Positions 1 through 9,370 of a DNA stretch of 52,994 nt are shown piece by piece. The stretch lies in assembly GCA_943787725.1 (NCBI GenBank), contig CALSNM010000002.1, positions 1 to 52,994 of the forward strand, read 5' to 3'. A program made the translations under genes and the position numbers. The notes beneath the pieces were generated by a model. That model did not search any database. It saw nothing but the letters and a program-made list of their open reading frames with translations, and was not told the DNA's origin. Source of the DNA: an uncultured Flavobacteriales bacterium. Lineage in GTDB: Bacteria; Bacteroidota; Bacteroidia; Flavobacteriales_D; Parvicellaceae. Positions within the stretch are counted from its first letter, which is position 1. Every line of letters begins with the position of its first letter.

Positions 1-1
1 G

Positions 2-115
2 TTTTGCGTTAATCGTTATTTAGGTAATGAACATTTTCTAAATAAATTTCCGATAGATACGGGCAAAACATCCTATTATTTTGAACCAGCGAAGTCAATA
101 TCGAACGAACACTAA
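2..115 (+). other. Possible 3' end of a truncated CDS (weak)
   Basis: One plus-strand frame is open from the window edge to a TAA at 113-115, giving 37 codons that would be the tail of a gene starting outside the window and converging on the M23 gene. The opposite strand also has a 38-codon ATG frame (125 down to 9), so coding in either direction is uncertain. No domain is recognisable. Nothing else is seen in the first 142 bases. Confidence 0.2.
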
Positions 116-142
116 GCTTCTTCATTAAAGCCCTTAAATAAT

Positions 143-1084
143 TTATCTCACCCTTATCTTTTGACCAATTTTCAACATGTTAGGGTTTTTGATTCCATTT
201 AGTTTTTGCAGTTTTGACACTGTGGTTCTATTTTTTTGAGCTATATGGGATAATGTCTCTCCTGATTTAACGGTATGATATTTTTTTGTTTTCGAGCTAA
301 TATGCGGATCCGTTATATCTTTTTTCTTGATTGTTATGTGAGTGCTTTGCAGGCTCAAAGAATCTTTATTGAAAATTTTTAATGGATCAAAAGATTTCCC
401 TTTAAATCGGGTTTCAAAGTGCAAGTGTGGGCCATCACTTCTTCCCGTGGTCCCTCCTAGCCCAATAATATCAGATGCATAAACTAATTGCTCAGGTTTT
501 ACAAGTATTTTATCTAAGTGAGCATACAGCGTTTCTATTCCATTAAAATGTCTTATTACCACGCAATTTCCATAGCCGCCTGTATTAAACTTAGCATACC
601 TTACAACCCCATTGAATGTAGCTCTTACAGAATCCCCCGTATTCAGACCAAGATCTAATCCTCGATGCATTCTACCCCACCTGGGTCCATATCCATAATA
701 AAACCTTTGCCAGTAATTATAATAGAATGATTCCCCACCTTGTATCAAGGAAATGTATGCACTATCATTGGAGTTTAATGGAGTTAAGGAAGGGAATACA
801 GATGCAGTAGACCAATGTTCTTTAAAAATAGGGTCTATTTCTAAAATACGCTTAGCTATTTCTTCTTTATCGAAAGATAATGTATCATTATTCCCTAGAG
901 AATCGACTAGTTTCCGGAGATCAGAATTATTGTGTATTTTAACTTTTTTTATGGGGTTGTAGCTATATTCTAATCCCTGTAAAATCCATATTGTATCACA
1001 GATAGTCCTCTTTTCATTTTGTCCTTGTATAAAAGGACTATTTAGAAATAAATAAAACGAAAAACTAAAAATATATTTACTCAT
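143..1084 (-). CDS. M23 family metallopeptidase with C-terminal LysM domain
   Basis: Predicted periplasmic peptidoglycan endopeptidase of 313 residues. A hydrophobic signal-like segment occupies residues 1-20. The LytM/M23 domain spans about 135-235 and keeps all expected zinc and catalytic positions: H140 and D144 in HRGLD, H189 in YAHL, and the HLH motif at 220-222. A LysM module (about 268-313, beginning YHTVKSGETLSHIA) would bind glycan strands. The start ATG overlaps the TAA of the upstream L,D-transpeptidase reading frame by 8 bases (ATGAGTAA), which indicates translational coupling. A cross-link-forming and a cross-link-cutting wall enzyme would thus be made together. The family call is firm; the exact bond cleaved is inferred. 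Confidence 0.9.
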   Translation of the reverse strand: MSKYIFSFSFYLFLNSPFIQGQNEKRTICDTIWILQGLEYSYNPIKKVKIHNNSDLRKLVDSLGNNDTLSFDKEEIAKRILEIDPIFKEHWSTASVFPSLTPLNSNDSAYISLIQGGESFYYNYWQRFYYGYGPRWGRMHRGLDLGLNTGDSVRATFNGVVRYAKFNTGGYGNCVVIRHFNGIETLYAHLDKILVKPEQLVYASDIIGLGGTTGRSDGPHLHFETRFKGKSFDPLKIFNKDSLSLQSTHITIKKKDITDPHISSKTKKYHTVKSGETLSHIAQKNRTTVSKLQKLNGIKNPNMLKIGQKIRVR

Positions 1085-2433
1085 CTTTTTTTATTTTATT
1101 CTCATATTCCAATCCATAAAGGTTATATGCATCTAATATAAAACCATTGTCAAAACTCCCCTCCATGTCAATGTCTAATTGCTTTGCTTTTAACGGCTTA
1201 TTCTTATTTAGCCATTTACGAAATAAATTTCCCTCTTCCTCGGTTTTAAAGGGTAATTGATTTTCAATACTTTCAAAAGACATTTTTTTATGATACCTAT
1301 CCTCTTTATACATTACGAAAAAATTCGCGTTTTGGGGGTACCCACCATCTTGTAAATTTTGATCCAAAATCAGAGAGCCTGATACAACCAATGCTATTCG
1401 CTGTTCCAAGCATTCCTCTAGACAATTCCCTCAATGCCACCTCATGGATACCATTTAACCGAGTAGCTCTGGGGTATTCCTTGGCAGGCTCCATTAATAA
1501 AAAATTTGGCAATTGTGCATAACCTTTATAATAAGTCACTCTGTTGTTTCCACCGCCAACCTCTTCATCATGAATTAAGTCTGCCTTTTCATATTTTCTC
1601 TCTCTATCCCAGTTCTTGGAGGTAATTCTATATTGGGAAGCATAATAGTGTCTTTTTTTACCTATCGGTAAGTATTGATTATGAGATTTAGATATGACTT
1701 TACCCGTCGAGTCCTTTATTTCCACAGGATTTAATCTCTTAGAAGATGTAGCAAATTGAGCTATTAAAACTAATGTGTCTTTGCGAGCTTCACATAGACA
1801 AACCCTTTGCCCATTAGCATAAACATTCTGACCCATAGTTGAGAAGTTTCTTACGAAAGGAGGCGTTTTAAATTCCCATACTTTTTCATAGAAGTTCATA
1901 AGCTTGAGCGAGTCTTTAGCATATTTATTTCGTATGTAAGCAACTAGCTCACCTTTTTTTTCTGCAGATCTTTCAGCAGCATTAAATAAATCGAGTAGTT
2001 TATTATCATATTTTCTGAAATCAATTAACTCTTCTAAAACTGGATTAATTTCCGTTATCCCTCTGGACTCAAAATTTTCATCCAACGCCATAAAATCTCC
2101 TACTAAATACCTGTTTCGATAGATGTGGTCAAGCGGCAAAGAATCATTGAATAGCTTGGACCAGTTAAACCTATAATCATATTTGGGATGAAAGAAAGAG
2201 GAATCATTAACAAGCGGCAAATAACAAGAATTTATTTTCATGAATTCTCTTATTACCGCTTGGTCAAGTTGACCAACTGTTTTTATAATAACACTATCTG
2301 TTGGCTTGTTAAGAGTGGAAATAATTGGTAGTTTCTCCGCAGTGATTGGAAGTTTAATTTTCTCTTGATCGACATAACTAAATAGTGCAATGCCAAATAA
2401 CAGAGACAAAGTGAGACTTAAAGATAATTTCAT
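1077..2433 (-). CDS. L,D-transpeptidase (YkuD-type), frameshifted as assembled
   Basis: Periplasmic murein L,D-transpeptidase homologue. I start it at the ATG at 2433, where a clear signal peptide begins (MKLSLSLTLSLLFGIALF), rather than at the in-frame ATG at 2460. The catalytic region reads GIHEV, then SIGCIRLSD, the YkuD cysteine motif. The first frame runs into a stop at 1306 just after WWVPP. The next frame continues naturally with QNANFFVMYKEDRY to TAA at 1077. The break is at a run of five G (plus strand 1334-1338); with four, the two frames join as WWVPQNANFFV. The rejoined 3' end overlaps the M23 gene by 8 bases, which supports it being the true end. A sequencing error is more likely than a pseudogene. 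An N-terminal domain of about 200 residues precedes the catalytic domain. Confidence 0.8.
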
Positions 2434-2756
2434 TGAGCGAGTATCAATACAAAAATACAATGTTACGAAAAAACTATGCCATTTTAGGACAATGATATAT
2501 TTATAATCTTATGCGTTTAGATAATTCATATCCAATTAGATCGTTTGTTTTATGCAAGTTTTGATTGTTTACCTTTTGCTGGTAACTAGATTTTTGAATA
2601 TCATTATTTCAGTAGTCTTTTTTACTCTGCTTTTTACTAAGCCTTTTATTCTTCTTAAGTTATTGGTTAACAACCAATAATCGCTGACGAATCATGAGTT
2701 TTGTAATTTGAATGTTTTATTTCACTACCTTCATGCCCCACAAACCTATTCAACTC
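2434..2756. other. Intergenic region between divergent genes
   Basis: 323 bases separate the divergent L,D-transpeptidase and zinc carboxypeptidase genes. I see no credible coding frame and no RNA gene. It holds one perfect inverted repeat at 2660-2680 (listed separately) and must carry promoters for both flanking genes, but I find no full TAnnTTTG match. Confidence 0.5.
2660..2680. repeat. Perfect inverted repeat upstream of carboxypeptidase gene
   Basis: TTATTGGTT (2660-2668), spacer AAC, AACCAATAA (2672-2680): nine-base perfect arms, 77 bases before the start codon at 2757. It has no following T run and low GC, so it reads better as a protein-binding operator than as a terminator. Function is inferred. 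Confidence 0.4.
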
Positions 2757-5210
2757 ATGAAAAAACTAACTATTTTATCATTCGCGGTTTTGATTAGCGG
2801 CAACTTTTTTTGCCAAACTTCACAAACTGGATTTTCATCTGAAACAATAATTTCTGTAAAAGAAAAACCAATAATGTACCACCGTGCAAGAATTTACTAT
2901 GATGGTCCAAAAGGAATATTATTATTAGCAAATCAAGGGCTTGCTGTCGATCATGGAACACATAAATTTGGTGTCTACATAGAATCTGACTTTTCCGAAA
3001 ATGAAATCCAGAAAGCGAAAATGCTTGGAATGAAGGTTGAAATCCAGATTAAAGATGTAAAACAGTTTTATGTCGATCAAAATAAAGGAATAAATAAATC
3101 TACGCCATTAGAAAAAAACTCTAGTTGTTCGGGGTCTTCGCCTGTGGGCTATCCGGTTCCAGCAAATTATAACCACGGTTCTATGGGTGGCTTCTTAACG
3201 CTAGATGAATTATATCAGGAGCTAGATCAAATGGCGGCTCTGTACCCAAATTTAATTTCAACAAAAGCACCTATTAATAGCTTTACCACGCATGAAGGTC
3301 GGTCCATATATTGGATGCGAATGTCCGACAATCCAAACACCGACGAAACGGAACCAGAAGTATTATATAGTGCAATACATCATGCTAGAGAACCCGAAGC
3401 AATGCAGCAATTGGTGTATTACATGTGGTATATGCTAGAAAACTATGCAACCAACGCAGAGGTTCAAGGGATATTAGATAACACAGAGCTTTATTTTATT
3501 CCCATGATTAACCCTGATGGATACCAACACAATGTTGACAATGACCCAAATGGTGGAGGAATGCATCGTAAAAACAAAAGGAATGTTGGATCTTCTAATC
3601 CAGGAGTAGACAACAACAGAAATTACGATTATATTGATGGTTCAGGAAATAGTATCTGGGGTACTTCTGGAGTTTCTTCTGACCCAAATAGCGATGTTTA
3701 TCCTGGTACTGGGCCATTTACTGAACCAGAAAACCAAGCGATAAAATGGTTTGTAGAAAATCACAACATTAAGTTAGCGCTGAACAATCATACCTCAGGA
3801 GATTTGCTTTTATACCCTTACGGCTATGCCAATAATCAGCTAACTCCGGACAATAGCACCTACGTTGCAATATCAGGAATGATGGTTGCCGAAAATGGAT
3901 TCAATAATATGATAAGTGCAGGTTTGTATCCGGCGGCAGGTGATTCTGATGACTTTATGTATGGTGAAACAAGCACACATGATAAAATATTTGCTTTTAC
4001 TCCTGAAATTGGAGGAACCGGATTTTGGCCAGCTGTAAATGAAATTGATCCAATCGCCGAAGGGATGGTTTACCTAAATTTAACTGCTGCTCACCTGGTA
4101 ACTAATTATGCTGAAGCAAACGATTTAACTGCAGCAATAGTCCCTGATATTTCTGGTTATTTTCACTATGATATTCAACGGCTAGGTTTAGAAGATCCAG
4201 CAAATTTTACGGTTTCTATAATTCCAATTAGTTCAAATATTTTAACAGTTGGATCCTCAAATACTCATAATAATATGGCTTTGTTGCAACAAGACAATGA
4301 CTCAATCAGCTACTCATTAGACCCGTCAATTGCTGCTGGAGATTTATTAACCTATGTGATTTCTGTTGATAACGGGCAATACCTTTCTAACGATACAGTT
4401 ACTAAAACATATGGCCAAAGTCAAGTTCTAATATCCGACGCTGCAAATAGTCTGGCCAATTGGGTAGTTTCTCAATCTTGGAACACAACAACAAGCACTT
4501 ACTATTCTCCTACAAGCTCCATCACCGATTCTCCTAATGGAAATTATAGTCATAATATTAATAAGTCAATAACTTTGACTTCCGGTGTTGATTTGAACAA
4601 TGCCGTAGCTGCGACACTTTCATTTTACGGAAAATGGGAGATTGAAGCCGGTTATGACTATGTTCAACTCGAAATTTCAACCAATGGCGGCGGCTCCTGG
4701 ATTCCTCAATGCGGAAATTACACAAAAGCCGGCTCCTCAAATCAAGCGCAAGGAGAGCCCTTGTATGACGGCTTTCAAACAACCTGGGTAAAAGAAGAAA
4801 TTAGTTTGAGCGATTACCTTGGAGAAAACATCTTGGCAAGATTTACCATCGTTTCAGATGGAGGCGTTAGAGAAGATGGCTTCTATTTTGACGATTTTGA
4901 AATCAATGTTGTTTATGGAGCAAATGGGATTGAACAATTAACGGAAAATGGATTGTATGTTTCGCAAAATATACCGAATCCATCAAATGAAACAACAAGG
5001 ATCAACTATGTATTAAAACAAACACAAGGAGATGCTTATTTAAATATTACCAATGGTATGGGTCAAATTATCGATAGAGTTTTATTAAGTAACATAGCAC
5101 AAAATGTTGAAATTTCAACTTCTGCATTATCACAAGGTGTTTACTATTACTATATCGAAAATAACAATCAAAGATCATTGACAAAAAAGATGATTGTTGT
5201 AAAAAGATAA
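2757..5210 (+). CDS. M14 zinc carboxypeptidase with T9SS type A sorting domain
   Basis: Secreted peptidase of 817 residues from the ATG at 2757; the frame is open from 2712, but the signal peptide starts at MKKLTILSFAVLISG. The M14 domain covers about 150-460. Zinc ligands are H209 and E212 (HAREPE) and H345 (NNHTSGD), with catalytic E417 in FTPEIGG; NNRNYDY supplies the substrate-binding Asn-Arg. A jelly-roll-like segment (about 560-720) follows, then a C-terminal sorting domain (about 735-817, from VSQNIPNPSNETT) typical of T9SS export and surface attachment. It probably digests extracellular peptides. Nothing appears missing. Confidence 0.93.
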   Translation: MKKLTILSFAVLISGNFFCQTSQTGFSSETIISVKEKPIMYHRARIYYDGPKGILLLANQGLAVDHGTHKFGVYIESDFSENEIQKAKMLGMKVEIQIKDVKQFYVDQNKGINKSTPLEKNSSCSGSSPVGYPVPANYNHGSMGGFLTLDELYQELDQMAALYPNLISTKAPINSFTTHEGRSIYWMRMSDNPNTDETEPEVLYSAIHHAREPEAMQQLVYYMWYMLENYATNAEVQGILDNTELYFIPMINPDGYQHNVDNDPNGGGMHRKNKRNVGSSNPGVDNNRNYDYIDGSGNSIWGTSGVSSDPNSDVYPGTGPFTEPENQAIKWFVENHNIKLALNNHTSGDLLLYPYGYANNQLTPDNSTYVAISGMMVAENGFNNMISAGLYPAAGDSDDFMYGETSTHDKIFAFTPEIGGTGFWPAVNEIDPIAEGMVYLNLTAAHLVTNYAEANDLTAAIVPDISGYFHYDIQRLGLEDPANFTVSIIPISSNILTVGSSNTHNNMALLQQDNDSISYSLDPSIAAGDLLTYVISVDNGQYLSNDTVTKTYGQSQVLISDAANSLANWVVSQSWNTTTSTYYSPTSSITDSPNGNYSHNINKSITLTSGVDLNNAVAATLSFYGKWEIEAGYDYVQLEISTNGGGSWIPQCGNYTKAGSSNQAQGEPLYDGFQTTWVKEEISLSDYLGENILARFTIVSDGGVREDGFYFDDFEINVVYGANGIEQLTENGLYVSQNIPNPSNETTRINYVLKQTQGDAYLNITNGMGQIIDRVLLSNIAQNVEISTSALSQGVYYYYIENNNQRSLTKKMIVVKR

Positions 5211-5235
5211 ATTAAATTTGCCACGAATAAGTGGA

Positions 5236-6327
5236 ATGAAAGTACTGGTAATTAGTAATTATAGACCTTATCATACAGCAAGGCCAGAAGCTGAAATATT
5301 TATTGGCTTGGCAAAACTTGGGGTTGATATTGACATCATGACTTATGGTGATGCTGCGTATTATAACAAATTCAGAGAAGCCGGAATAAACGTAATTGAT
5401 TTTCATCCTGAAAAAAAAATGGATAAAGGTGAAATTGCCTTTATCCGAAATCACATTCTCGAAGGGAAGCATGATATAATCAAATTATACAACAATCCTG
5501 CAGCCGTGAACGGTATTCAAGCTGCTAAAGGGCTGCCATTGAAAGTTGTCTTATATAGAGGATATGCTGGAAATATTCATTGGTACGACCCAACAGCATA
5601 CACCAAGTTTTTGCATCGCAGAGTAGATAAAATATTGTGTAATTCTCAGGGTGTTGCAGATGTTATAAATGCTCAGCCTTTTGTCAACAAGGATAAAACT
5701 TACGTGGTTAATAAAGGGCATCGCCTAGAATGGTATCAAGATGTTGTACCATTAGATATTAAAAAAGAATTCAACTTGCCCCAAGATGCTTTTGTAATAA
5801 TTAACGTAGCCAATAATCGAAGAATGAAGGGGATTCCTTACCTAATGAAGGCAATGAACATGCTCCCTCCAGGGCTGCCAATACACTTACTTTTGATTGG
5901 TGGAAATATGGACACCAAAGCAAATATAGCGTTAATTAAATCAGGAGATTACAAGGAAAAAGTTCATTTTGTTGGCTTTCGGAATGATGTATTGAACATT
6001 GTTGCTGCTAGTGATGTGTTCGCATCTGCCTCCATTAAAGGAGAATCAATTACAAAATCAATTATTGAAGCAATGTCTTTGGAAGTTGCCCCAATAATTA
6101 CGGATATTCCAGGCAACGTTGAACTGTGCGACCATGAAGACAGCGGGCTAGTAGTAAAAATGAAGAATCCTAAAGAATTGAGTAATGCTATTTTGCGTCT
6201 CTATAAGGATAGAGACCTCTGTAAAAAATTGGCTAAAAATGCAAAATCAAGAATTGGATCATTTTTAAACACTAACCGTTCTATTAAGGAAATGAAAGAA
6301 TTCTATGATGTATTAATGGCCGAATAG
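5236..6327 (+). CDS. Family 4 (group 1) glycosyltransferase
   Basis: 363-residue retaining glycosyltransferase of the GT-B fold. I start at ATG 5236 (MKVLVISNYRPYHTARPEA); the upstream in-frame TTG at 5218 adds only six residues. The N-terminal Rossmann half ends near residue 180. The C-terminal half has the family's nucleotide-sugar signature, with the E-x7-E motif in GESITKSIIEAMS followed by APIITDIPGN. It probably adds a sugar to a surface polysaccharide or lipid; donor and acceptor cannot be read from sequence. It follows the carboxypeptidase by 25 bases, possibly on the same transcript. Confidence 0.85.
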   Translation: MKVLVISNYRPYHTARPEAEIFIGLAKLGVDIDIMTYGDAAYYNKFREAGINVIDFHPEKKMDKGEIAFIRNHILEGKHDIIKLYNNPAAVNGIQAAKGLPLKVVLYRGYAGNIHWYDPTAYTKFLHRRVDKILCNSQGVADVINAQPFVNKDKTYVVNKGHRLEWYQDVVPLDIKKEFNLPQDAFVIINVANNRRMKGIPYLMKAMNMLPPGLPIHLLLIGGNMDTKANIALIKSGDYKEKVHFVGFRNDVLNIVAASDVFASASIKGESITKSIIEAMSLEVAPIITDIPGNVELCDHEDSGLVVKMKNPKELSNAILRLYKDRDLCKKLAKNAKSRIGSFLNTNRSIKEMKEFYDVLMAE

Positions 6328-6379
6328 TTAATTGTCGTGAATAGACACTTCATATTTACATTTCAAGTTTTTAACTTCT

Positions 6380-6387
6380 TATATTTG
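6380..6387 (+). promoter_or_regulatory. Bacteroidota -7 element, TATATTTG
   Basis: Exact match to TAnnTTTG, ending 7 bases before the ATG of the polyprenyl synthase gene. With the usual start site a few bases downstream, the transcript would have almost no 5' leader. No convincing TTG lies 19 bases upstream, so confidence is moderate. Confidence 0.45.
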
Positions 6388-6394
6388 CAGGCAG

Positions 6395-7372
6395 ATGTCG
6401 GCAATAGTAAATAATATTAGAGCTCCAATTCAAACGGAACTTAAACTTTTTGAAGAGAAGTTTAAAGCTTCTGTGAAAACAGAAGTTGCTCTGCTTGATA
6501 AAATCATGTACTACATCATTAAGAGAAAAGGGAAGCAAATGCGGCCGATGTTTGTTTTTCTTAGCGCTAAAGCATTTGGCAAGGTAAGTGAAAGCACATA
6601 CACTGCAGCTTCATTAATTGAGTTGTTGCACACTGCCACCTTAGTGCATGATGATGTTGTTGATGATGCCAACGAAAGAAGGGGTTATTTTTCTATCAAT
6701 GCTTTATGGAAAAATAAAATTGCTGTACTTGTTGGTGACTATCTGCTCTCTCAGGGGCTACTTTTATCCGTTGAGAACAGCCAGTTTCAAATGCTAAAAA
6801 TTGTTTCTCAAGCAGTCCGAGACATGAGTGAAGGGGAGTTACTGCAAATGGAAAAAGCAAGAAGACTCGATATAACGGAAGACGTATACTTTGACGTTAT
6901 TGGGAAAAAAACAGCATCCCTCATTGCTGCTTGCTGCGCAAGTGGTTGTCATTCTGTTAACCCAAATCAAGAGGATGTAGAACAAATGCGGCAGTTTGGA
7001 CATAACGTTGGTATTGCCTTTCAAATTAAAGATGATATTTTCGACTATGGCACTAGCGAAAACATTGGAAAACCCACAGGTATCGACATCAAGGAACAGA
7101 AAATGACTTTACCACTTATCTACACATTAAACAATGTTGAGAAGAAGGTTAAAAAAAGAATTATAAACACCATCAAAAATCACAACAAAGACACCTCACG
7201 TGTGCAAGAAGTAATTGAATTAGTAATTTCTACTGGTGGCATAAAATATGCTGAAAAACAGATGCACTTTTACAAAGAAAAAGCATTGACTATACTCAAA
7301 ACATTTCCAGAAAGTGAAGCAAAGGCTTCTTTGGAATTATTGGTTAACTATTCTATTGAAAGAGATAAATAA
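6395..7372 (+). CDS. Trans-polyprenyl diphosphate synthase
   Basis: 325-residue class I prenyl elongase. It adds isopentenyl diphosphate to an allylic diphosphate, probably to make the long side chain of menaquinone. Both aspartate-rich motifs are present: D86-D87-x-x-D90 in HDDVVDD and D213-D214-x-x-D217 in FQIKDDIFD, with RRG just after the first. Residues before the first motif (LIELLHTATL) are small or aliphatic, as in long-chain synthases such as IspB, rather than bulky aromatic as in short-chain FPP synthases. A shorter, geranylgeranyl product feeding the carotenoid genes 40 kb away cannot be excluded. Start is supported by the promoter element just upstream. Confidence 0.88.
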   Translation: MSAIVNNIRAPIQTELKLFEEKFKASVKTEVALLDKIMYYIIKRKGKQMRPMFVFLSAKAFGKVSESTYTAASLIELLHTATLVHDDVVDDANERRGYFSINALWKNKIAVLVGDYLLSQGLLLSVENSQFQMLKIVSQAVRDMSEGELLQMEKARRLDITEDVYFDVIGKKTASLIAACCASGCHSVNPNQEDVEQMRQFGHNVGIAFQIKDDIFDYGTSENIGKPTGIDIKEQKMTLPLIYTLNNVEKKVKKRIINTIKNHNKDTSRVQEVIELVISTGGIKYAEKQMHFYKEKALTILKTFPESEAKASLELLVNYSIERDK

Positions 7373-7375
7373 TTT

Positions 7376-7843
7376 TTAAAAAATCGAGCGTAAGTTAACC
7401 GGCTCTTCTATATCAATTGGAAACTTCTTCCCAACACCATAAACTTTCGCTTTTATATCTCCTTTGATACGAACTTTCATTGAGCCCTTCAGAAAGCTTC
7501 CTATAGATGATAATGCCGATCTTTTCAATTCTTTTTCACTTAATGTCAAATATAAAGGATAAACATCTTGGTGATTTTTCTTCAAGACGATATTATTTTT
7601 CATTTTAGTTTTACCAACCTCAGCGCCGTTAACAAAAACATCCAAAGATGACTTCTTGATTTTGATGTTATAATTATTTGGATTGTTCACCTTCAACTCA
7701 ATCCTTACTGTAATATTTCCAGCTGAACGATCCTCTATCCCAAAATTTTGCACTCCTTTAAATTCAACATCCTCATAATCCAAACAAGACGTAAAAAAAA
7801 AGATTGAAAACAGTGTGATTAACCCTATTTTAATGAGAGCCAT
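7376..7843 (-). CDS. LEA type 2 family lipoprotein
   Basis: 155-residue small lipoprotein. A hydrophobic signal ends in the lipobox FFTSC, with the acylated Cys near residue 20. The rest resembles the LEA14/WHy (LEA2) immunoglobulin-like fold: a conserved NPNNYNIKIKKSSLDVFVNG segment and strand-rich repeats. The molecular role is unknown. It lies 5 bases after the dipeptidase gene on the same strand, so the two are probably cotranscribed. Confidence 0.7.
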   Translation of the reverse strand: MALIKIGLITLFSIFFFTSCLDYEDVEFKGVQNFGIEDRSAGNITVRIELKVNNPNNYNIKIKKSSLDVFVNGAEVGKTKMKNNIVLKKNHQDVYPLYLTLSEKELKRSALSSIGSFLKGSMKVRIKGDIKAKVYGVGKKFPIDIEEPVNLRSIF

Positions 7844-7848
7844 AAAGT

Positions 7849-9237
7849 TTATTTATTTAATTCTGTATAGTATTTATAAAACAACGGAATAGTTTCAATT
7901 CCCTTAAAGAAATTGAATACTCCGTAATGTTCATTTGGAGAGTGTATCAAATCAGAGTCCAAACCAAAACCTAACAGAATTGTTTTCAATCCGAGTTCTT
8001 TTTCGAACAAAGCAACAATTGGAATACTACCTCCTGATCGAACAGGAATTGGTTTCTTTCCAAAACTTTTTTCCATTGCCATGCTTGCTGCCTGAAATCC
8101 TGTAAAGTTTGTAGGAACTATTGCAGCCTCTCCACCATGGTGCGGTTTAACCTCAACGACAACCGATTCTGGGGCTATCGATTCAAAATGTTTTTGAAAA
8201 AGACTAGCAATCTTTTCAGAGGTTTGGTTAGGCACTAGACGCATGGATATTTTGGCATATGCTGCAGAGGGTAGAACTGTTTTAGCACCTTTCCCAATAT
8301 AACCTCCCCATATACCATTAACATCCAAGGTTGGACGAATAGTAGCTCTTTCTGTTGTTGAAAAACCTCTTTCTCCGTGTGTGGCCTTTATTTCTAAATC
8401 TGATCTGTAAACAGCTTCGCTAAATGGTGCTTTCGCCATTTCCTTTCTGTCCGCATCGCTCACATCTTCTACATCGTTATAGAATCCATCAATTGTAATA
8501 CGATTATCGCAGTCATGCAACGATGCAATCATATCGCAAAGAATATTAATAGGGTTCGCTACCGCACCACCATACAAACCAGAGTGTAAATCTCTATTTG
8601 GTCCTGTTACTTTTACCTCAACATAGCTCATTCCTCTTAAACCAACTGTAATTGAGGGAGTGTGATTCGCAATAATTCCAGTGTCAGAAACTAAAATTAT
8701 ATCTGCTTCTAACAAGGCTTTGTTTCCCTGAACAAATGCTTCCAAATGTTTCGAACCTACCTCTTCTTCCCCCTCAATAATAAATTTAACATTACACGGC
8801 AAGGAATCCGTTTCCATCATCGCTTCAAAAGCTTTCAAGTGCATGTACATTTGACCTTTATCATCACAAGCGCCTCGAGCAAATATAGCCCCTTCAGGAT
8901 GTTTTTCGGTTATACGAATCTCTGGCTCAAAAGGCGCTGTATCCCATAATTCGAATGGCTCTGCTGGTTGTACGTCATAATGACCATAAACCAATATCGT
9001 TGGTAACGACGCATCAAATAACTTATCCGCGTATACAATTGGATGACCCGCAGTCTCACATATTTTTACGTTTTCCGCTCCAGCACGAATAAATTTATCT
9101 CTAATAAACTCCGCCGTTTTTACTACATCTTTTTTATAAGCCGGATCTGCACTAACGGATGGTATTCGCAATAAGTTAAATAATTCTGATAAGTATTGTT
9201 CTTTATTTTTTGAGATGTGCTGATTCAATTGATCCAT
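7849..9237 (-). CDS. M20 family dipeptidase (carnosinase-like)
   Basis: 462-residue cytosolic metallodipeptidase. The frame is open from 9324, but family members begin at MDQLNQHISKNKEQYLSEL, so I start at 9237. The two-zinc site is visible: YGHYDVQP (His, Asp), ARGACDDKGQ (bridging Asp), EGEEEVGS (catalytic Glu and zinc Glu) and the distal HSPNEHYG. A lid/dimerisation domain lies between about residues 210 and 370. It hydrolyses dipeptides with broad specificity. It precedes the LEA2 lipoprotein gene by 5 bases. Confidence 0.9.
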   Translation of the reverse strand: MDQLNQHISKNKEQYLSELFNLLRIPSVSADPAYKKDVVKTAEFIRDKFIRAGAENVKICETAGHPIVYADKLFDASLPTILVYGHYDVQPAEPFELWDTAPFEPEIRITEKHPEGAIFARGACDDKGQMYMHLKAFEAMMETDSLPCNVKFIIEGEEEVGSKHLEAFVQGNKALLEADIILVSDTGIIANHTPSITVGLRGMSYVEVKVTGPNRDLHSGLYGGAVANPINILCDMIASLHDCDNRITIDGFYNDVEDVSDADRKEMAKAPFSEAVYRSDLEIKATHGERGFSTTERATIRPTLDVNGIWGGYIGKGAKTVLPSAAYAKISMRLVPNQTSEKIASLFQKHFESIAPESVVVEVKPHHGGEAAIVPTNFTGFQAASMAMEKSFGKKPIPVRSGGSIPIVALFEKELGLKTILLGFGLDSDLIHSPNEHYGVFNFFKGIETIPLFYKYYTELNK

Positions 9238-9370
9238 AGTTTTGGGATAAAGTTGTATCTCACAAAGATAAGAGAATACTAGCAATGCAAGAGCAACCGA
9301 GCATTGTTTCTTTGGATTAGGCAACTATCTATTTACATTATGCGTCCTTTGGGCAATTAAATGAATCTTG

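Noticed and set aside
2712..2756. Longer start for the zinc carboxypeptidase
   Set aside because: The extra 15 residues precede a textbook signal peptide beginning at 2757.
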